Shown here in pieces: positions 33,485 through 45,184 of a stretch of DNA of 64,000 nt. This DNA comes from Acanthosepion lycidas. Its lineage: Eukaryota > Mollusca > Cephalopoda > Sepiida > Sepiidae. The position numbers and the translations under genes were made by a program. The stretch covers positions 52,221,098 through 52,285,097 of the forward strand of contig OZ010590.1 of the NCBI GenBank assembly GCA_963932145.1, given 5' to 3'. The notes below the pieces were generated by a model. It ran no database searches. It worked only from the letters and a program-made list of their open reading frames with translations, and was not told where the DNA came from. Each line of letters starts with the position of its first letter. The stretch's first letter is position 1.

Positions 33485-33705
33485 AAAGAGGAAAGAAAGC
33501 TTGGAAAATCTGATGCTCACAGGGCAGATTGAAAGCAAGGAGGATAAGAGGAAAATAATGCATAACCTACTTAGCTTGAGTAAATGGATAGCAGAATAAT
33601 GTTTAAGAGAAATAAGACAAAATTTATTAAGAGCTACAAAGGACAGGAAATTGTGGAGAGCTGTGATTATCTATGCTCTGAAGGGACATGGCACATAGAA
33701 GAATA
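33485..33705 (+). mobile_element. RTE-like LINE 3' end
   Basis: 'agcttggaaaatctgatgct', 'gagctacaaaggacagga', 'gtggagagctgtgattatc' and 'ctgaagggacatggcacata'. It is the cleanest copy of the LINE terminus, used above to show the empty site of the 8.1-kb MITE. Strongly 5'-truncated. Confidence 0.8.
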
Positions 33706-33946
33706 AGAAGAAATAATGAAATTAAAAATATCTTCATTGTAAGTTTAATGTCTGTGTATGTAACAGGGTTTTGATACACCTACTACTTATTGTGGTATGT
33801 AAACCTCCAAGGAGGCTTGAAGCAGCCAGTGAATTAAGTGATGTGACACCCCTATTCTGAGATGTGGATCCAAGAGAAAACTGAAGGAAAAGTTATCAGT
33901 TAATATAAATGGGAAGTGGGATGAATTGAGAGGCAGGGGGGTGTGG

Positions 33947-33975
33947 AAACTAATTAAACATGTTAATTAGTTTCA
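33947..33975. repeat. 29-bp perfect palindrome with TAATTA
   Basis: 'gaaactaattaa' and 'ttaattagtttc' pair around 'acatg'. It could be cruciform-forming or a paired homeodomain-type site. Confidence 0.5.
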
Positions 33976-34304
33976 ATAAATAAAATCAGGTAGGACTGGA
34001 CAGACGGCAGAATGGACAAAGATTCAAACCAGTGTGTATGTTTAAATGTTATACTATATAGCCCTTTCATCCCTACATGTACCCCCACCAACCATAACAT
34101 CAATAACATTTAAACAATGGTTAGTTAAAGATCATCCGTCCTGGGCATAGTCAGCATTTTTGACATTTTGCCAAAATATTAGTTACTGACCCTTGTCAGA
34201 TGCTGGTGGATTCAAATTGTAGATTGGAACTGATTGTGATTGCCTACATGTTGTTTTTGAATTATCAAATGAAGTCTCTCAGCTTAATTCAAAATATTCT
34301 CTAG

Positions 34305-34361
<57 letters not shown>

Positions 34362-35574
34362 AAATGTTTATAAGTTTAACACATTTCTCTTTTAATTTCT
34401 AAACATTTCCTATTTGTTCCTTATCCTATCATTCTGGATTCTAATCCATATTTGATCCCAATTCACAGACACACAGAGTAAATAAAAAAAGAAAAGGTTC
34501 TTGGGATTTCATTCAAAATACAATAAAAGTGCTGCATTTCACATTAAATTTTCAATTAGTTTTATTCACTAGCATTTACATCAGGGATAGCAAATGTACT
34601 GAAAATATTAGTAAGCTTTTTAGAGTTGTGAAGGAGCCAGGTTTTAGCAGCCCTAAATAAATTGTCTGCCATATATATATATTAATGTTTATTCTGCAGG
34701 TATGTTTTTTTACCAGTCTCTGCTCATTCAAGAATTGATCATGTGACTACTGGCACTTGTTATAATGCAATGCAATGTAATACAATACATTTACAATCTG
34801 CTCTTCATGGTGCCCAGCCCAATACTAACTTCTCATTCACCCACCCAATCATTCACTTAGATTAAGAATACCCCCACTCACAGGTTAAAACAATACATCC
34901 ATTGTTTGAAAATGGGAAATATACAAGAGTTTTGTTTGTAAGGATTTGAGGATTTATTTTAAAATATTTTAATGTTTATTTAAAGTAAATATGCTTTTTG
35001 ACTCTTGGATAGCTTCAAGTGACAAATTTAAAGCATTCTATACTCATCTGTCTTGACCATCTATCCAGGCAAAATTAGGAGTGAAGTGGATGAGATTGAG
35101 AAATGAGTTAGCAAACGATAATAAATAACTCACAACTAAGTTACCTACTAGTTTGAACCTTATAACCTGAACGACCAATGACTAGTAATGGCAATTTAAT
35201 TTATAAAGTTATAGATTTATAAAGGCAAAGATTACCCAGCAAATTATATTGGTATGATCTCCAGATAACTAAAAGAGAGAATAGATGAACATCGGTGTCT
35301 TTGTACTAAGGTAATAAAAAATGAAACCGACAAATAAAAAAAAATCCCTAGGGAAGTCATCAGCAATTTCACTTCACACCATCAAAGAAGGTCACAAAAT
35401 TGACAAACCTGAAATAAAATTGACCAACCAACACAAATTCAACCAAAGATGGGTAGCTGGACAAATGATAATAGCAAGTACCGAAAATGTCTATAATAGA
35501 ATTGATGCAGCACAGCTTCATCCAGCATGAATTTCCCTACTTCAATGGAAAATATGAAAAAATTAGTATTCTTT

Positions 35575-35608
<34 letters not shown>

Positions 35609-36080
35609 GAAATGACATTTTCTTTCTTTAAGCAATTCTCACGCTTTCAGATTAGACATGTCTTGCAAACTCACTTCGATCAAATTTTTTTTTTTGTTAA
35701 TTTGAATTTATAACTTATACAATGTAGCTTAGTCACTGTTTCATTTATTTCTCAAGAGTGATCAAGGATTGCAAAAGCTTTATCTTTTGGAATTAAGTTT
35801 TTATTCTTATGATAATCTGTTCATTCCAGGCTTTCATTTAATTTTTTTTTAAATTTATCTCACTTCCCATTTATAACTGACAAGTTTCTCTTTTGTTTTC
35901 TCCTGGACCTCCATCCCAAAATAGAATTACACATCACTTGATCAACTGATTGCTTCAAACTTCTGACTTTACATACCTCAATAAATTGATGGCCAATTTT
36001 ACACACAGTTTAAAATTTGGTATATATGAGTCCTGTAGAGGAAGAGTGCTTAACATTGAAGATAGAGCATTTATAGATAT
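33976..36080. other. unassigned AT-rich DNA
   Basis: Contains (AT)n(GT)n at 34308-34362 and poly-T at 35575-35607. The 69-aa frame at 35321 has no domain features. No gene was recognised. Confidence 0.5.
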
Positions 36081-36086
36081 AGACAT

Positions 36087-36225
36087 TGTGTACATAGGAA
36101 TCAATACAGCATGATTGTCAGTTTCACATCTAAAGTAAGCTTCTAACCAAGCCTTTGTCTGAAGGTCACTTGAGATTTGAAATTGACAGGCATTATGTAT
36201 TATTGATTCCTATATCCACACTATA
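36087..36225. repeat. foldback element with diverged centre
   Basis: 'gtgtacataggaatcaatac' and 'agcatgattgtcagttt' pair imperfectly with 'aaattgacaggcatta' and 'attgattcctatatccacac'. Arms about 45 bp; the centre contains 'tctgaaggtcactt'. Confidence 0.65.
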
Positions 36226-36654
36226 TATGAAGAAATATTTGATACATTTGATACAGGCTTTTTCTGTTTTATTTACATATAAACTTACATACATATAGAA
36301 CTATCTACAGTTTTAATGCATGTAATACATGACTGATTAATGAGAATCAAACCATACAAAACTGAAAATACCAAAATTCGGATTCCAATCTATATTTGAT
36401 TTATAACACACGCATTCACACAGATAAGTTTTATTGTTAAATTAAAAAAAATTCTGTATTTAATTGAAAATAGGGTGTATGTATTTCTGCTGTCAACCTT
36501 CAGGCCTTAAAGTTTGATACATGTGTTTTATGTGATAGGCTGAAAAAGGTGATATTTATCCATTTAATACATCTATTCAGATATGGCATTATGAGAAGTA
36601 AGTAGACTATTAGTATTTTCTTAAAAATGATTATAGTAATAATGTTTTTTATTT

Positions 36655-37330
36655 CAAAATGATACACAGCCAATCCAGAAGGATAGTGTTGACAGAAGGA
36701 TCTATTCTCTCACTGGATTTATTCAATGTATACAGCAAGACACTCCTAAAAGAACTATATGACCTACTAGAATTTATCAGTGGACATAATTTTAATATAA
36801 TATCAACGGATATGATAGCATCAATGAGGCCAGTGCAAAAAAGAAAGTTGTAGTAAAAGCACCCAAACTTGCAGGCCAGTTTCCCTTTTCCCCATTGCCA
36901 ATATCTTTGCTGTTTATGCATTGGACTCTAAGGTCATTTTTGAGTTCACCCCCTGCATATAGATGCCATTGTTGAACCCAAAAGATCGCTACTCTGGTAG
37001 ACTCAGAAAGGAAACTGAGAACTCTTATAAAAAGTAATCAAAGAAAGCAAGAAGACAAGATTAACAAAAAAAACCCCAAAAAACAAAAACAAGAAACAGT
37101 GCATTGTTGTTAGCAAGAGAGACGGCCCAAGGTGTGATCTTCGTATTGGAGATGTCAAAATTGTTTTCACTTGTGGGTAATGATCTGCTTCAAAGGGTAA
37201 TTTTTAAGCCACAAGTGTTTGACTGGAATAAACTGCAACCTGTTAACAAACCTGGTGTTTGGTCTGAGCTGCAACACAACATAAGAGAGATAATCCTCAT
37301 TCCAGAAATTCAAACAAAAATAACTTCAAT
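36655..37330 (+). mobile_element. LINE reverse-transcriptase fragment, second lineage
   Basis: An open piece at 36659-36853 reads LTEGSILSLDLFNVYSKTLL, matching the GCxLSPxLFN(I/L)Y palm motif of non-LTR reverse transcriptases, with FISGHNFNIISTDMIA where the YADD strand should be. Further on, ADSERKL-like and CIVVSKRDGPRCDLRIGDV pieces occur in other frames, where RTE-like LINEs have CMVVSK and L-x-IGD. It is broken in several places and truncated at both ends. Confidence 0.7.
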
Positions 37331-37589
37331 GCAAAAAGGCAGAGATTAAACAAAGAACCTTTAATGGATTAAGTCCAAGTTCAGCAAATAAAATATACTT
37401 AAGTTTTTATATTTATTGGAGGTATCAAATAATCATTTTCTTAAAGTAATCCTGTTTCTATAGCAGCGACTTATAAAAGCAAATAGCATACTTATTTTTC
37501 TCTCTCTCTCTATGTGCATAAGTCTAGGGAGGGTGTGAAGTAAGATTAGTATCTGATAGGTAGATTAACAATGTAAAGATTTCAAGTCA

Positions 37590-38090
37590 TTGCTATAACC
37601 TATATTTTAATATTTGTAAGACAAATAGTGGATAATAAAAACAATGCTACTGACTTCATCACTTGTTGAAAAAGATGTGTGACAAAAACTAACTTCATGC
37701 TAATTCAGCTTTTTATGGTTTTATGGCCTTGTATACTTGCTTACAAAATTTGTCAGGCCTTCTGTTTAAATCATTGTCATCAAGAATAATTGCTGAAGTG
37801 AAAACTAATAATACCATTTAGACAATAGAGAAAAGCTGAAGCAGAACAAAGAAACACTATACAAACATGACAGCAGCTGCATTGAATTTTTCAATTTCTG
37901 GTTATTGTTTTATTAGCTCAAAGCTTTATTAATGATAATGTTTGCTAGAGAAAATAGTACCACAAGTAACATTTTGGAATAAAGCATAACTTCTGAGGTT
38001 CAAGATGTATGCTACTTGAACTCATTTCAGAGGGTAATTAATTTTAAATGTGGGTTAAAAGCAAATATCTCTACTTACTAATGAAGAGAT
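37590..38090. promoter_or_regulatory. second repeat-free stretch, candidate regulatory element
   Basis: About 500 bp without repeats. Motif-like words include 'tttatggttttatggcc' (posterior-Hox/CDX-like TTTATGG twice), 'tgacagcagctg' (MEIS core next to an E-box), 'gaacaaag' (SOX-like) and 'gggtaattaatt' (TAATTA). No open frame. The functional label is inference. Confidence 0.28.
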
Positions 38091-38184
38091 CATATGTATG
38101 AAATGTAATATGTTTATTTTTGAATTTCCGGCATGAAAAACTATCATTATTTATATGCAGACTATTAACATCATCTTTATCATA

Positions 38185-38606
38185 ATATTTTGTCTGCTGT
38201 ACACACCAGTCTTCATCAGGTGCTTGTCAATCTGGTTAATAAAGAAATTTTTAACTGAATGAACCTTTTTAATCTACAGGAGTAGATTGTTCTTGTTCTG
38301 TTGACCATGTCTAGGGATATCTCATCTAGTTTTTACTTTAGTATTGCTCAGTTATTGCTCACCCCATTTCCACATACAGTGTAACCCAGATATGAGACCC
38401 TGATATAAGAGAAACCCGGATATAAGAGAGATTTTATCTGGTCCCAAATTAGAGCCATACTTACCTAAACAAAATAGACCAAACCCGGTTATAAGAGAAA
38501 CCCCGGATATAAGATACTTCTTCTCCGGTCCCAACAACTCTCTTATATCTGGGTTACACTGTAGTTCCAAATATGAACTGCCTGGCATAGGGATTGAATT
38601 TGTGGA
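38185..38606 (-). repeat. type II SINE interrupted by a pogo-like MITE
   Basis: The left part (38185-38376) carries 'atattttgtctgctgtacac', 'cttcatcaggtgcttgtc' and 'tctacaggagtagattgttc', as in the copies at 9.46 and 50.23 kb. The right part (38562-38606) resumes with 'ggcatagggattgaattt', the inverted B-box region. The MITE at 38377-38561 lies between them with TA on both sides. Confidence 0.75.
38377..38561. mobile_element. pogo/Tigger-like MITE (185 bp), copy 1
   Basis: The ends CAGTGTAACCC and GGGTTACACTG are flanked by TA. The interior repeats 'ccggatataagaga' several times in both orientations. CAGT-starting ends and repeated 'GGATATAA' words are typical, by memory, of pogo-clade non-autonomous elements. 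The 78-aa frame here is a translation of these repeats. Confidence 0.85.
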
Positions 38607-38745
38607 ACTAGTGGATTAAAGCATTAATTTGAATTTGGTGACCTAGTAATTGTGAGTTCAATCTCTGTGTTGAGCAGTGCATACTGGTGGACTGTTTCAG
38701 GATATCAATGTTACTCATGTACATTTGCTGCCATATATACAATAT
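38607..38745 (+). repeat. tRNA-SINE head, opposite orientation to its neighbour
   Basis: 'gtggattaaagcattaattt', 'ggtgacctagtaattg' and 'gagttcaatctctgtg' form a tRNA-like head (A- and B-box-like) in plus orientation, head-to-head with the minus-strand SINE at 38185-38606. The two heads may have joined by recombination. Confidence 0.6.
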
Positions 38746-39239
38746 ATAACGGAGACGATGTTGGTGAAAATATCTCTAGTATTTTTATGTGTCTCCAGTA
38801 AGTGACCTAGGTCACATCTGCATGCAGCAATGGAAACAAAATATGAGTATTGTAAAATTTCAACTTCATCTCAATCAAAATTCCATGCTGAGACCATAGA
38901 CCTCTATCCAGTTTTCTGAAAGCATTACTGGCCTTCTTGATTCAGAGCAAGATTTTATTATCATTTGTCATATTTACAGTACTGCCTAAATATATAAATA
39001 ACCCGCAATACAATAGTACTTAAATATATAAAAATACTGCCTAATATATACATAACTATAACCTACAATTTCTGACCACAGGCATAAATACTTGACCGAA
39101 AAAGGCCGTTTTTGCGTTCTCAATCTTGCAAGGAAGGGGTCTCTTCAATAGACTGTCATTATAATAATATACAAAAATTTTAATTTACAATATTTTTTTA
39201 TAATTCTAATAATTTTTTGTGTTAGATTTCAACTCTCTA

Positions 39240-39560
39240 AATTGATTGTACACTGTTTTTTTACAGACATTAAATTTTGCCTTTGATTTTTGTGCAAAGT
39301 GTAAAAAAAAATGTTTTTTTCAATCTAGTTTTTTTTTTTTCGATCTATTTTTTTTTTTCGATCTATTTTTTTTTTTGTTTTTTTTTTTCACCTTCAAAAT
39401 TGTAAGTTTTTCCAGCCAATTTGGACTCAAAACCGGCACTGAAGAATTATCCACCAAACAAAAAAAATTTCATCAAAATCGGATAAAAACTGGAAATGTA
39501 TAAACAACATCCTATCAAACATACACACACACACACACACACTTTTTGAGAATTATAGAT
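39240..39560 (+). repeat. possible retroelement 3' end with T-rich repeats
   Basis: Tandem 'ttttttttcgatctat' units at about 39330-39380 are followed by 'tttcatcaaaatcggataaa', a phrase I associate with 3' regions of various invertebrate retroelements, and a (CA)n run (39525-39542). The 85-aa frame is not a gene. Family unassigned. Confidence 0.4.
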
Positions 39561-39692
39561 ATAAGATAAATTGTTTAATGTCAGGTACTTTTGGCTATCA
39601 TTATCCATTATCAAAGACTTGTGGTGTTTTCGCACAATGTCATTGGTTTCTTCTTTTTCAAGTATCACATTGTTTACATAGTAGTTTGTGTC

Positions 39693-39770
39693 TTTATTAT
39701 TATTATTACTATTATTATTATTACTAATATTATTATTATTACTACTACTACTATTATTATTATTATTATT
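39693..39770. repeat. (ATT)n/(ACT)n trinucleotide array
   Basis: Interrupted ATT units with a few ACT units. Confidence 0.9.
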
Positions 39771-40012
39771 GAAATATATTTAGTATATTTCTTTGTAGAT
39801 TTTACGTTATTATTTAGTACTGCTTAATTATTGCTGTTCAGGAAACAGGGTGAGCAGTACTAAATAAAAACAAGACCAGAGATACACCCACCCCATAGGT
39901 TGAATTGGAAATTTCCTGAAGCTTATTTGCACTAGATGAAGCTCAGACAACACAATGGCTTAAACATTGTGATAACAACAACAAAGATAGTCATCTGAGC
40001 ATAAATAATATG

Positions 40013-40054
40013 CACACACACACACACACACACACACACGATGATGATGATGAT
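40013..40054. repeat. (CA)n followed by (GAT)n
   Basis: About 13 CA units and five GAT units. Confidence 0.9.
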
Positions 40055-40914
40055 CACTTAAGGCATGAAAATGTGAGTCAACATTTAGAGTAGATTTTTT
40101 TTATGTCCACACTGTTTATATCTACAAATGTTCTATCCTCTATATTGAGTATTCTTACCACATAATTATAGTTTATAGTAAATTTGTCACTTAGCGGTAG
40201 AAAGTGCTCTATGCCTTGACAGCAGAGCTATTATTATAAATCCATAAAAATGGTGTTTATTGAATGACTGTTTCTGACAGTTCCTTGAGCAGTAAAATGT
40301 GTAACCAATAGGTAACCAACTAATTACACATACTATACTACACATTATTAAGTTTCTAAATAATAAAAATCTATTAAACAATAGACATGAGTTAACGTTT
40401 TTTTGCTGACGTCATCAAATTTTTGCATTGAATAATTAGCATAAAAAACTAACAAACAATAAAATAATTTTTAAAATCCATAGTCCTAATAAATAGTTTA
40501 AATGCCCTACAAAAAAAGATAACCCTTTATGAAGTCGTCAAAAAACAAATGTTAGCGATTTACGACAGTTTTTATATACACAAAACCCTTTCAGAAAAAA
40601 ATAAATAAATCTCCATAGACACTTAACCAGACGAGATGATGTCATCTTCCGCTTTAAATTTAGACACCCCAACCTTACCCTGACTTGACGTCTTTGAATG
40701 TAACTGAGATATTGATACAAATTATTAACACCTTATGCCCCTTTTTCTTTAAACAATTGCTCTGGCCGTTACCATAGAAATTTTGATTTCAATAATGAAT
40801 ATGCTTATAAAACACGAAATAAGTTATTCCAAAAAAAATTTTGCTTGAAGATGGAACAGAGCTTAGTACTTTAATTCAATTTAATTCAAATAATTATATT
40901 GAAGTTTTCGGCTC
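40055..40914. other. unassigned DNA with scattered CpG
   Basis: No gene. It contains 'gctgacgtcatc' (CRE-like TGACGTCA) near 40406 and a slightly CpG-richer stretch to about 40700. It could be an old, unrecognised transposon. Confidence 0.4.
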
Positions 40915-40985
40915 TTGTTTTGAAACATGAGAATTATGTAGCATGTTGGAATCTTATTTTTAAATTAATATATATATATTCAACT
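40915..40985 (+). repeat. short dispersed repeat 'TTTTGAAACATGAGAA'
   Basis: Second copy of the string at 14230-14330: 'ttttgaaacatgagaatta', 'gtagcatgttggaatctta' then AT repeats. Confidence 0.6.
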
Positions 40986-41660
40986 GTTATTATTAGTGAA
41001 TAGTACTCATAATGAATTTCTTTGTTAAACTGTGTATATTATGTCTGTTCTGTGCCTGCACATTCCATTCTATTGAAGAAATTTTCAAATAAAAATAAGA
41101 TTTCTGGGATTCCAATAAACTATAGACAGTGTTTAACATTTAGCAGTCTGCATTATTAATATTACTTGGCTTTCCACTGCATTCTTTTTCAAGACTAGAT
41201 TTGAATAGGTTAAGATTGTAATGATTGGGGAAGCATCCTCTCAGGCATCTGTTTCACAAAGTAGCTATTCTTGGGAAGAAGCTGTTTGAGTGGAACTTCC
41301 TCTTTACCAATGGAATATGTAAGGAATGTGGATGAGTCAACCTCATTTATGTGGTATGGTGGGTCTTAGATGCAAAGGCCTGAACTGGTGGTACTAAGGA
41401 AGCTTGTCTAAACATTTGATATGAAAATAGCAATAAAGTAGTGAGAGGCTAGTAATGTTTTGTCCGTGAGGTAAGTGGGTGTGGTTCAGAAAAATTCATC
41501 ACCTACAAGGCCTTGGAAAATGAACACTATCAAAGCTGGAAAGTGAGGCAATAATTTCTGCCCCCTTCTGATACTATGAAACGCAATATTGTTTGTCATA
41601 TGATACTTACCAGGCCGAAGAAATTTCTTCAATTTATTTTGCCAATTGAAATGCCAAGAG
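40986..41660. other. unassigned DNA
   Basis: No gene or named repeat was seen. Confidence 0.5.
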
Positions 41661-41661
41661 G

Positions 41662-41953
41662 CACAGTGGAGTAATGGATAGCAGCTTGGACTGAGGAATC
41701 GGAGAGCTGAGTTCAAATTCCTGTTGAATCTGTTACATTCATATATGTTCTAATACCTTTGGGAAAGGTATGAATCCTCTTCTCCCCACAGCTATGGGTA
41801 AATAGAACAGACTGGGTTCTATAGCCTTGGATGATAACTGTTCTACCACAGAAAGTGGCAACCTACTGTGGGGAAAAAATCTGCCTCGTCAGTCATGTAT
41901 TGAAAGATACATGAGTGCCTAAGCACGTATCACGCGTAGCACATAACTGACTT
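41662..41953 (+). repeat. tRNA-derived SINE, 'ACATAACTGA' tail type, well preserved
   Basis: 'taatggatagcagcttggac', 'gaggaatcggagagctgag', the B-box-like 'gagttcaaattcc', the body 'cagctatgggtaaatag', and the tail 'gtcatgtattgaaagataca', ending 'cgcgtagcacataactgact'. It is one of the most complete copies and useful as a family reference. Confidence 0.92.
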
Positions 41954-43000
41954 AGTTCTATTATGTACTCACTGGTTTGAAATAAAACCTAGTTTGTGTT
42001 CATTACTTGTATCTACTTTTATTCATATTTATCCAAATTGTAAACCCAATGGTTTCAAATATCACCTAGTTTGCTCTATGCTCTTGCATATCACCTCTAT
42101 GCTCTTACATATGAATGTACAAATTTAACTTAATCCAATTGTTTCATCCACTAGCATTACATTGAGAAATGTTCTGGTAAAAGATCTTGTCTCAAAGATC
42201 AGAATATATTACTGAGTATATCATTACCTTATTTATTTTGATTGCATTTTAGAAAGTTGTTCAGATTTCCAAGAAATTTTATATGGCTGTTGAGCACAAA
42301 GGTTTAGTATATTTTGAGCTCATTTTTGTTCTATTCCTAGATATTCTCTCTCCTCTCACTTCATATGCATTGTGTATAAATGATAACAGGTTTCAAGTTG
42401 ATCTTTAAGATAGGAAAAATATAAAGCATTACTGCATTGGCATAACTACATTCATGGCTACAGTTAATCTATTAAGGTTTCATTCTATAATCCTTAAGAA
42501 AAAAGTAAATAAAGTAAGATTACAAAGAAAAAGAAGAGAAAACAGCTAAAAGAATTTAGACTTATTTAGTGCACTCTTTTTATTGCCACTGTTTCAGCAG
42601 AAGTGTTCTATGGCATTCTTCAGGAGTACAATTTGTAAATTCTTGAAAGTGGTCAGGTCCTTTGTGTTTAAGATCAGAGACATGAAAATTAAGTTTTAGC
42701 TCATTTTCATTAATGAAAAATTGATCCAAATTAAAAACAAAAAAAAAATAGTTTCAAGCTTGTGTAACATGAGATGAATGGTTGCTTATTCTCGTGTACA
42801 CAATGTAATTATTACATCAAAATTTAAAATTTATTCTTCTACGTTTGTTTGATTGTCCATCCAAACATTCGCAATGAATTTCAATGAAATCTTGTGAAAG
42901 AGTAGGACAGGTATCAATAATAATTAAACTTTTGAACAATTGCAGGAATTGTTTTCACGTTTGTTAACATTACAGGATAAGACAAATTATTTATTTAAAA
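41954..43000. other. unassigned AT-rich DNA
   Basis: No gene or named repeat was recognised. Confidence 0.5.
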
Positions 43001-43002
43001 TA

Positions 43003-43173
43003 CAGTGTAACCTGGATATAAGAGAGTTGTCGGGACCGGAGAAGAAATATCTTATATCCGGGTTTCTCTTATATCCGGGTTTGATCTATTTTGTTTAGGT
43101 AAGTATGGCTCTAATTTGGGACCAGATAAAATCTCTCTTATATCAGGGTTTCTCTTATATCCGGGTTACATTG
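43003..43173. mobile_element. pogo/Tigger-like MITE (171 bp), copy 2
   Basis: Starts CAGTGTAACC and ends GGTTACATTG, with TA on both sides. The interior ('gtcgggaccggagaagaa', 'tctaatttgggaccaga') is the reverse complement of copy 1 at 38377-38561, with high similarity. The two copies are about 4.4 kb apart in opposite orientation. Confidence 0.88.
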
Positions 43174-43983
43174 TATATATTTAAAAATTATCAAGAAAAG
43201 TAACTCTTAATACTTGTGTGAAAAGCAAATATGATTATCTCCCTTATTACAAATTTTGATTGTAGCATCTGGAATCAGTAACTTGATTGTTCAGTTTTTA
43301 GTCACAAGGGCTTTGGCAGAGATATGCATTCTCTGAGAGCTTTCTTGTATGTCATGTTATATTCTTTAATTTGGTAATGACTTATTTCAGAAGTCTTAAA
43401 TTTGTCTAATTGTACTTGTCAACCAAGATGTATTGCAGTAGTTTCCTTTCCTTGTTTATTAAAACAGCTTAATATAAATTATATAGTTTCAAAGGCATCA
43501 TCTGTAACATTGAGATGAATTATTCTCATTCTAAGAGCTTTTTGGACTAAAAAACTAATTCTTTTACTTCCTTTCTAGTGTTTTTTAGTGTAGTGATTTG
43601 ACTAATCTATACTAAGATTTTCTTATGGGAATAAGAGAGGAAACGGTATTTCTTTCCATGACACACTGCATTCTGGTTTTTGTTTTGATCCTTTTCTTAT
43701 TAAACAATGAAATTTACACAATCTTCATTGTGTTTGTTCCAATTGATAGGAATGATTGCTAAAAACATATTCCTTCTCAAATTTATAGGCAAATCCTCCA
43801 GATGTATGCAGGGATTTTTTTCCTAACCAATAAAAATGGGCAATTCATGATCAATATTTTGTTCTTTCTTTTCTTGAAATTAGAGCACTTGACTGTATCC
43901 CTATTGCATGCGAACACAATTCTTAATTTAGGAATATTTTGTTTTATTACTGTTGCTTTGCCTAGTTTTGACTTGCATATACA

Positions 43984-44043
43984 GGTTGAGAATCCTTTAT
44001 CCAAAATTCTTGGGACTGGAAGTGCTTTGATTTTCAAATTTCT

Positions 44044-44045
<2 letters not shown>
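43984..44045 (+). repeat. possible second pogo-type terminus
   Basis: 'tacaggttgagaatccttta' then 'tccaaaattcttgggactgg' resembles termini of Tigger-like elements that I remember from vertebrates. The element then runs into (AT)n (44040-44080) and no right end was found. Confidence 0.35.
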
Positions 44046-44088
<43 letters not shown>

Positions 44089-44334
44089 TTCAGGCTATTT
44101 AATTTGTGTATAGAATCTTTAAAATGGGGTAGCTTGGGAATGGAACCCAAGCATAAATATTATATCCCTTTACACTTTATAACACAGCTTATTTATATAT
44201 CTTGAAGGTAGTTTTATATAAAATTTAATAAATTTTGTGTATAGTCATGTAATGCTCACACGGATTTTTAAGTGGTGAAATTTAAGATTTCATTTTTTTA
44301 AAAATTTTGTTTTAAAGTTTTGTACTTGCAGAAT

Positions 44335-45013
44335 ACCATGTCCGACACGGATTTTTTTCAAATTTGCTACACTTAGAGATCTCCATGAAAGAAATTGAAT
44401 GGCACCTGTTACACATCTCAAGGTCAAGGGGTTCCTGAGATATGACCTCTGACCTTTTTACAAAAATGTGAATAGTGACCAAATTTAAATGATGATATCT
44501 CAGTTGTTTATGGACCTACAAAGTTCATTCATATATCATTCTAAAGTACTTGGATAGATCTACAATTTTATCTGGGGATTTTTTTTTTTTTTTTTTTTTG
44601 TTAAGGGGTCAAATTAAAAAGTTGACCTTGACCTTTGATCTGACTTATCTCAAAAAACGTTATTTTAATTTTTTTTAAATTTTGACAAAAGATTTGTTTA
44701 TCTTATGAGAGTATATATTCCAAATTTCAAGATGGGCATTCCACTACAACTGTTGCAACAAGCATTTTATAGGTTTGGGTAAAATTCAAAATGGCGGAAT
44801 GTAGTATCTGCTACTTGATATAAAAGCATTTTGATATTTCACAATATGGTCAAATTGTATATCTTTGTAAAGCTATTTTAATGCTGATTAATATTCACAT
44901 AAGGACCATGGTCATGAAATGAATAAAAAAAATTTTTCTGGTGATGAAACTGAATTTTCTTCATTTGTTTTTCTAATGTGACACAGATTTTGTCATGGAA
45001 AAAGTGATATATA
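44335..45013 (+). repeat. left terminal inverted repeat (about 679 bp)
   Basis: It pairs with 47736-48392 in inverse order. Landmarks: 'accatgtccgacacggattt', 'ctcaaggtcaaggggttcct', 'gacctacaaagttcattcat', 'tgaccttgacctttgatctg' and 'aaggaccatggtcatgaaat'. Similarity is roughly 85-90% by eye, so the arms have drifted independently. Confidence 0.85.
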
Positions 45014-45053
<40 letters not shown>

Positions 45054-45057
<4 letters not shown>

Positions 45058-45133
45058 GTTGGTGCAAAAATAATTTCGTTTTCTCACATAGTAACATATG
45101 TTAGAAAACGAAATTATTTTTGCACCAACCTAA
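45054..45133. mobile_element. MADE1-like mariner MITE (80 bp)
   Basis: TTAGGTTGGTGCAAAAATAA at the left with the mirror end at the right, TA on both sides, and a near-perfect stem. It lies in an (AT)n array just inside the left TIR, and its length equals the canonical MADE1 length I recall. Confidence 0.92.
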
Positions 45134-45184
45134 TATATATAGAAAAAATTTACAAGAGCAATATCTGATAGAATCAGTATAATT

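Noticed and set aside
38352-38588. 78-aa frame with repeated LISG motifs
   Set aside because: It translates the internal 'GGATATAAGAGA' words of a pogo-like MITE.
40400-40415. TGACGTCA as a functional CRE promoter site
   Set aside because: It is a single occurrence without a nearby transcript, and the stretch may be an old transposon.
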